Shown here: positions 57,622 through 64,000 of the stretch, piece after piece | Layout of the letters: the number at the start of each line of letters is the position of its first letter | Position numbering within the stretch: position 1 is the first letter of the stretch | From: Lenzites betulinus | Lineage: Eukaryota; Basidiomycota; Agaricomycetes; Polyporales; Polyporaceae | Assembly: GCA_022264855.1 (NCBI GenBank) | Contig: JABYQU010000002.1 | Coordinates: forward strand, 1,327,023 to 1,391,022 | DNA: 64,000 nucleotides | Direction of reading: 5' to 3' | The notes under the pieces: model-generated | What the model was told of the DNA's origin: nothing | The model's database searches: none | Seen by the model: only the letters and a program-made list of their open reading frames with translations | Program-made: the position numbers and the translations under genes

Positions 57622-58951
57622 ATGCGCATCGACGATCGCGTGAGGGCTATCGTCGACGAAGAACTCAGCCGTTCACGTCAGTCTCTTCGGGCGGGGTTGC
57701 ATATTTGCCCCAACCACTCCAAACATATCTCTGTGATATCGTACGGGGGGACCACATTCACACACGCTGGCTTGGCTTTTGAGGTGGTGAGTACGCCGGC
57801 TAGTAACGTTCTTGCATGGGATCTAACACGACCTACCAGTGCTGCGCGCCCCAGAAGTGCAAGAACCACCAGAAACCGCTACTCCCGGATGAGTACGTAT
57901 GTGCGCGTTATGACATATGGAGGCGTATCGCCGCCCTCGAACCCCCGCCAAATGGTAAGCTTGCACTCGGTGGGGAGGCCATCATTATGAGGGAGAATCT
58001 GCGTGAGGAGCTCGAGGGTGCCGACAACAACCCCTTTCTGAGCAACCCGACACGCCGGCCGCCTCGGCATTTTTCCGACACACTCAGCTCCCCGGCCAGT
58101 ACCACTTCGCGCTACTCGAACGGTGTACTCAGCCGTAGCTCCTCCACCGCCGCGACAATCCCGTCTACGCGTCGGGGCGTCTTAGGCCGCCCACCTAACA
58201 CCATGTGCGACGTGATCGCATACGTGTATGTTGAGGTATATATCCTCATGCTTCACCTGAGCTATTTCAACTAATCATACGCACACAGGGACGGCACAAC
58301 CCTTTGATGATCAAGGCTACCGGCACGCTGCGCGATGAGGTGGTCGAATTTCGCTTTGGGCAGGCCGCCGTCTACGAGGCTTTGGGCCTCGACCCCACCG
58401 ATCCGCTGAAGTCGGTCTACACCATTTGGCATCAGACCGCCAAAACCTGGACGACACACCCGAAGTGTAGCCACGCAATCTTCCTCGCTCTCGGCGAGCG
58501 TGTCCTCTATCGCGAGCAGTATGTATTCAACACACCCAACTTAGAGCACTACCTGGCCATCCTGCTACCCCCAGAGACAGGAGAAGACACCCGGCCGCTC
58601 ATCCCCGGGCTTAGCCCCTTGCACAATCCTCTGAAGCGTTTCAAAGAGGGTAACACCCTCGATCATGACACACCGTCGAAGTTCTCTCTCCTTCACCAGC
58701 TCCCCTTCGCAGCTGCCGATGAGCCTGGCCCGTCCAATCCCCGCAAACGCTCCCCTTCCCCCATGTCGCGCACGCGCAAGCTCAAGCGCAGGCGCCAGGC
58801 GGACCCGCTGAGCTCGCCGATCATCGATTTGACCACCGACCACGCCGAATCGTCCAGCGCCGCCCTTAGCAAGGGTGTTAGCCAACGCAAGGCCCGGGGG
58901 AGGGATAAGCGCTCCCGTGGGGAAGCGGACGTGCTCGTTGTTTCCGATTGA
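57622..58951 (+). CDS. KDZ-associated protein with a SUMO-interacting motif
   Basis: Three exons, 57,622-57,786, 57,840-58,235 and 58,289-58,951, join to 407 aa. The start gives MRIDDRVRAIVDEELSRSRQ. Exon 2 opens with a Cys/His-rich patch (CCAPQKCKNH) and then a Ser/Thr/Arg-rich stretch. Exon 3 has a globular part: GTLRDEVVEFRFGQAAVYEA, KSVYTIWHQTAKTWTTHPKC and YREQYVFNTPNLEHYLAIL. The tail carries a basic NLS-like patch (RTRKLKRRRQ) and PIIDLTTD, a textbook SUMO-interacting motif (codons 58,820-58,834) followed by acidic and Ser residues. I do not know the family. A role in directing the transposase or dioxygenase to SUMOylated chromatin is inference. Confidence 0.75.
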
Positions 58952-59657
58952 GCTTCGGCTTCTGTCCCGGCAATGTTTGTACCTAGTCTCCGTTTCTCAA
59001 AATGTGCATGGATACTATCGCCATGTGACGGTTAAATTGATAGTGTACATCGGTGTTAGTAGGGACCGGGGCTATGAGCGTACAATGATCGTACTTGATT
59101 TCATGAGTTCCCCGGGTCAACTGCTTGTCGGATACAATTGGCGAGCTGACACAGCTGGATAAGCAATCTAGAATGGCGGTTCAAACATCTCTGCTATCCA
59201 CAGAATTTCATAGGTGCCGGTGATCCATCCAGAGCGCCGCATTAGCCGCCACATTCTTGGTGGACCCCCATCTGCATGAACAATTGGCGCGCGAAGATCT
59301 ACGGTGCTTCCCATAACAACATCCCCCGATCCATCCACGTAAGATCTAGATAGGATTCATACCACGCACCGCATGGCTACTAGTACGAACACAGTTTCGG
59401 GCCTTCCGATACATTCCGATATTCGCCCTGGCAGAGGCACCCGGTAGGCCGCTTTCGCTAATTCTTTCAACGCGCCCCAGCACAGATCTCAGGCAACCGG
59501 GCACATTATGTCCGTTGCTGTTTGTCACATCCCCACGGCGAGATTCTCGCGTGCATCGATCTCGTCAGGGTCTATTCATGGAGGTGAGTGTGTCCCACCT
59601 ATCCCCCCTCGCTCTCTCTCACCGTTCGCCTCGTACCCATCCCCACCCAGAGCGCTC
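58952..59657. other. Intergenic before the KDZ transposase
   Basis: About 0.7 kb between two + strand genes. Expected to hold the promoter of the transposase. A coding-looking frame begins only near the ATG at 59,658. No repeat recognised. Confidence 0.4.
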
Positions 59658-62600
59658 ATGTCATTCACAAAACGACCCACTCTCCCTCGCTCAGTTGCTC
59701 GAACAACAGGCCAGACGAAGGCGCGTGGCAAGCAATCAAACTACACCGTCGCGCCCAGCGGGACCGTCAATCTTAGCGACCGCACCCTCGAATATGCCCA
59801 TCACGCCGACTCGCCGGCGAAGCGACCACGATTGGACGTATTGAACACAGTGACCCGCGAGACCACGCCTTCTACTGAGGTCCCCGAGTATGATCTAGTA
59901 AGTACATCCCACACTGCCATGTCCGAGCCGTGCGATGCTGAGGCCGAACACAAGGCCGCCGATGACATGCGCCATGAACAGCCTGCACCCCCCTGCGAAC
60001 CCAGTCCACCCGACAACGCCGGCGTCAAGCCGCGACCTGCGCAAGGGCCTAAAGTCAGTCCTTGCACTCTCCCAACTACGCTAAACTCTGACGCTGTTCA
60101 CATAGAACACCCCATCCTCCCGCATGAACGATTTCCGCCCCCATTTCGACGCCATTCTATCAGACATGTTTTGGAAGGACCAGGACGACGGAATACCCGG
60201 AAAGTGCTCGATGCCTCGGTGCAATGATCCAGCAACGACAAGGTGCCGTGAGTGTCGCGGCAGAGAACCCACTTGCACACCTTGCGCTTTACAGAACCAC
60301 CGTAACCTTCCTTTACACTGGCTCGCCGTGTGGAATGGCGAGTTCTTCGAACGTCGGGATCTCGCTGACTATGGCTTTGTGATCTACCTCGGACACCACG
60401 GTGACCGATGCCAGAACATTCCCTCCGGCGATGCCCCCATCAAATTCGTCATCGTTCACGACAACGGTGTACATAACTGTCAACTACACTACTGCCATTG
60501 CCCTGGGCGGCCCACCCAACTCTCACAACTCATTCGAGCGGACCTCTTTCCGGCGACACTCGAGCGCACCGAGACGGCGTTCACCTGCGAAGTGCTCGAG
60601 CGCTTTCATCTCGACTTTGACATCAGCAAGCGAAGTGTCCAAGACTTCGTCCGTATACTGGAACAGCTGAGTGCGCCCGACGATGATACCGGACGAGTGA
60701 AGGTCAGCGATGCGTCCCACAACTTGACGTAGTGACTAATACACATCGTAAATGATAGAATCGTTATCGCGACTTCTTGTTGGGCACGCGGATGTACCGC
60801 TACTGCACGATGGACAAGCGTTCCGGTCGCAGACACGGTATTGTGATACCTGGCCGCGACCCGCAAGATATCACCGTCCCCTGCTTCACATGCCCAATCC
60901 CCCACTTCAACCTACCACCCGACTGGAAGGACATCGCGGAGGATCTCAGGTACGCTGTGACGTCCTGCATGCTCTTTCCTGAAGCATGCATAGGGGGTAG
61001 CTGATGAATCGATGCATTAACAGGTATATCCATCGTATCATCCTAAGTGCCGACGGCAACTACAGCTTGCAAAAGAAAACCAAGCCTGGCGATGAGCAGG
61101 ACATAGCCCTGACTATGGGCGAGGCGTTCTTCGTGCGGGACGACATCATGCGTGAGGCACTGAACAAGGTTTACGGGGCGAAAGGCCAAGACGTCACCAC
61201 ACCTGCGGACGACATCGTACGAACACCTTCGCATTCTCGTAACACGATCTCGTATACTGACGAACACTGACAGGCAATAACCTGTGCAGGATTCAAAGTA
61301 GCGCGCGCCCAACGTACCGCAAAATTCAAATACGTCGACAACAGCGGCGTACTCTCGTTCTCATGCGACCACCTGCTATTTCGCTCTGGAGGGACAGTGG
61401 ATCTACACAGCACAGAGGCGTACGTCAGCACACTCCTGCCATGCGAGTACCAACATTCACACAGTGACGAGCAGGTATATGTACGGTGACTTCGCCATGG
61501 CCGGCGCTCTTCGAGGCACGCTTGAATTATTGGAGCGCGGGTTCTCTTACGACGTGGTATGCAGCTACATATGCAACATTCTCAAGAGGTTTGCTACGAC
61601 CCATCCTGAACTCGTGCCGGTCGTCGCCGATATGAAAATGCTCCTGCCAAAGCTCCACATGCATGGTCACAAAGAGATGTGTCAAATAGTCTACGCGTTT
61701 TGCTACGCACGTGGGTTCGGCCTCGCGCATGGCGAGGGCGTAGAAACCCCTTGGGCGGAACTCAACATTGCCGGTTTGTCGACACGTGAGATGACCGCCG
61801 GCGCGCGCCACGATGCGCTAAACTCCTTGTTCAACTACTGGAACTGGACCAAGACACGAAACATGTGTACGTCTCTTACTAGCGTAATGATCTGCGCTAA
61901 TAACCCCGTGTAGCGCAATACCTTGCACGCAAGCTCGAGGAGGCATACACGGCACAGCGCCGAACCACGCGCTACCTGGCCAGTCTCACTGGGCTCGCTG
62001 GCGCCACTGCGGTCAAGCAATGGATCGCCATTCCTGTCGATGATGAAGCCCCAACCCCCAGTACGTTTCGCGCTAAGACGAAGGCGTACATGCAAAGTGT
62101 ATATATGTGGAACCGGGCCGAACGTGAGTCGACACAGCGCTCCTTCACTGAAGCTAGAAATCGACGGAACTTACCTCTGCAGTGCCCAACATCGAGAGTG
62201 CATTACAAGAGATTTTGGGAGCCAAAAAGAGCCAGCGTAAGACCAACAAGCACCTCGCCTCCGCGCATTTGCGCACGTCGGCGGCCATGTTCATCAAGCA
62301 GGGCATCGAATTGGATGCACGACTGTAATGCATCTGTTACACTTCCTCCCCCATGCTACTTACTAACGATCCTTCGTAGTCTTCATCTTCGTTACACGCG
62401 AGACTGTCGTGTGAACAAACGTGACATTCTCGAGGACGGCGTCGACGCCAGCGAGACTTGGCAAACATTCCACGACCATCTTCTTAAATGGCGCAAGGCC
62501 CAACGCAAGCACATGCCGTCGTGCGATGACGAGTACGACGAGATGGATGAATATAGCTTTGATGAGTACGATGCGGAGGATCCCGCATACGACCCCTGTC

Positions 62601-63591
62601 CCAATGGCCTTGGTATGCCTTCTGACTACACTCACGAAGAACGCAACGACTTCGACATAATCAAACTTGCGCAATACGAGCTTCAAATGCGAATCGGTCT
62701 AGCCTTTGATCAGCTGGACGCTGTTCGAATGGCAGTCAAGCATCGTGCTGCGCACATCGAACATAAGCGTAAGCACGCACGGGGTGGTAAGGCAAATACA
62801 GCTGCCCAGGGTGAGATCAAGAAGGCCGATATGCGCGCTCGTGTTCTGGCGACTAGGTACAACGACAACTATGTGCGCATCACCTCGCTGCGGCCTTCCG
62901 ACTATGCCCGGGAAGACGACACCACCCCCGGAGCGCGTCTGCGAATCATCACCCCGGACCACGACCTCGCAATTGCCAACATGTCTACCCCTAGATCACT
63001 TCATGACAGCCAACGCTCGGGGTCATGGATATGGGGAGTTTACCAACAGACACCAGCGTCCACGACCCGGGCTGATGCATCTAATCAGACGGCGACAGAG
63101 ACCAGCGGTATGTGCTATAGTCAGATATATTGATTCCCCTTTTGCTGACCTCACTTAGTGGACATCGTTCAATGGTTCCGTGCGAAAGCAGAGAAAGATC
63201 GCGCCGATGAGGCCGTCAATCGCTTATGCGCAGAGTTCCGACGCACTGCATTAGGTTTCGAGACCTATGCGAGCATGTGGCGGCAGTCTGCAGACAGTCA
63301 GGCTCGCGGCGCTCGCGCATATGCTTATAAAACCGCCGCCATGTGGTCTTCCATGGCCCGCGCGTGCACAAGATCTTACGACAGCGCGCGTCGTCCGGGC
63401 GTATCCGCAGACACATTGGACCAAACTCGTGTAAGTGACAAGGGATCATTCACATGGTGTATGGCGCTCATGTCTATACTCAGAGTGTACGGCCATATCT
63501 GTTGCAACTCTGTGGCCCTAGCATCGCAGAGTTTGAGCCGATTCTGAAGGTGTGGAATATGGAAGTACCTGACACTGAAGGTCGGACTTAG
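59658..63591 (+). CDS. KDZ transposase with CxC2-type cysteine cluster
   Basis: DDE-type (RNase H fold) transposase of the Kyakuja-Dileera-Zisupton superfamily. Exons 59,658-60,053, 60,106-60,702, 60,759-60,949, 61,023 onward, 61,274-61,419 and 61,474 onward join in frame; more exons follow to the stop at 63,589-63,591. The N-terminus is a basic, Ser/Pro-rich lead. The CxC2 cluster reads CSMPRCNDPATTRCREC, CTPC and HDNGVHNCQLHYCHCPG. The catalytic core shows an Asp in SADGNYSLQK (61,052-61,054), another in YMYGDFAMAG (61,488-61,490), FSYDVVCSYICNILKRF, and a Glu in AHGEGVETPWAELN (61,734-61,736). SGLSTREMT-type AGLSTREMTAGARHDALNSL and FNYWNWTK are family signatures. The C-terminal part continues through helical segments to FEPILKVWNMEVPDTEGRT. 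About 1,100 aa, full length, no disabling change seen. Confidence 0.92.
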
Positions 63592-64000
63592 TCCTGTGCA
63601 CGCGGCGCAATCGCGCACGCCAGGCGTGACCACGGTCGTCGGTATGCCGGCCATCCGTGTCTCCAACACCCCCGCGCCCCAATGCCGCCACCCCCTGACT
63701 CGTGTTTGTGTTCGTCGGGCGGGCATACCGTCCGCGAGCCATCTATACCCGTGTCCAAGACCCACGCGCGCCCCCATCGTCGCATGCCCGAGCTGTCCCT
63801 TCGCATTAACAAGGTCCGGAGCCCCCCCACCCCCTACCCCCACCCCCCGTAGGTCGAGTTCGTGTTGTCGGGCAGGCAGACAGTCCGCGAGCCATCCGTG
63901 TCGCCGCACTCCGCGCTGTATCTGTTCGCGCACACGGCAGCCTGTTGACGCGCGCCACAGCCATCGCACATCTACCTCCACCCGAGCCGTGTACAAAACC
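63592..64000. repeat. GC-rich flank with imperfect 153-bp repeat
   Basis: gtcgggcgggcataccgtcc at 63,714 and gtcgggcaggcagacagtcc at 63,867 begin two 30-bp blocks, each ending gcgagccatc, 153 bp apart. A weaker third version (gtcggtatgccggccatccg) is at about 63,638. C-rich runs precede each block. It lies directly after the transposase stop and could be the right subterminal region of the element. Confidence 0.6.

Larger units (their letters stand above)
47434..64000. mobile_element. KDZ transposon carrying a TET/JBP dioxygenase
   Basis: Inferred unit that contains the genes from 48,029 to 63,591: two or three minus-strand accessory genes on the left and the TET/JBP dioxygenase, a SIM-bearing protein and KDZ transposase on the right. 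Linkage of TET/JBP genes with KDZ transposons is established for mushroom-forming fungi. The left limit is the break in the gypsy element; the right limit is outside the window. No terminal inverted repeat could be matched by eye, so the borders are provisional. All three + strand genes read through without disabling change. Confidence 0.75.

Noticed and set aside
47434..64000. Terminal inverted repeats of the KDZ element
   Set aside because: Compared by eye, the AT-rich left segment and the GC-rich right segment show no convincing inverted match, so no repeat is claimed.

Overview
The window is genomic DNA of a filamentous basidiomycete, most likely an Agaricomycete. Genes are split by many short GT-AG introns, spacing is tight, and the proteins are of fungal type (POM152, fungal homocitrate synthase, RRB1, RRP1, GCP4). 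Coordinates of spliced genes run from start codon to stop codon. Exon joins were read by eye from splice signals and frame continuity.

Region 1 (about 1-11,250) is a small accessory locus. It holds three paralogous FAD-dependent aromatic-ring monooxygenases, one on + and two in tandem on -. The tandem duplication also copied upstream DNA. Between them sit histone H4 and a tail-anchored thioredoxin, and the locus ends with a decayed aminoglycoside-phosphotransferase-like kinase.

Region 2 (11,549-36,527) is a housekeeping block: nucleoporin POM152, inorganic pyrophosphatase, homocitrate synthase, gamma-tubulin complex protein GCP4, RRP1, a small membrane protein, a TBC RabGAP, 5-hydroxyisourate hydrolase, a Ser-rich orphan, an MGST3-like MAPEG enzyme, RRB1/GRWD1, and a PA28/REG proteasome activator. 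Two divergent pairs share promoters of about 210-290 bp.

Region 3 (about 37,000-64,000) is a transposon island with no recognisable host gene. It starts with the 5' part of a LINE-like element (ORF1 without its zinc knuckles). This is cut by a GCGCGC-rich Ty3/gypsy element (gag, protease, RT, RNase H), which stops abruptly inside its integrase at 47,433.

The rest, about 47,434 to beyond 63,591, is a KDZ (Kyakuja-Dileera-Zisupton) DNA transposon. On the + strand it carries a TET/JBP-type 2OG-Fe(II) dioxygenase with its catalytic residues present, a nuclear-looking protein with a SUMO-interacting motif, and an apparently full-length KDZ transposase with a CxC2-type cysteine cluster. On the - strand it carries a roughly 980-residue HMG-like accessory protein with 31-residue tandem repeats, and one or two uncharacterised proteins. 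I found no frameshift or stop in the three + strand genes, so the element may be young or still active. The likely working unit is transposase plus a DNA-base-modifying enzyme plus chromatin-type accessory proteins. It is the most interesting system in the window.
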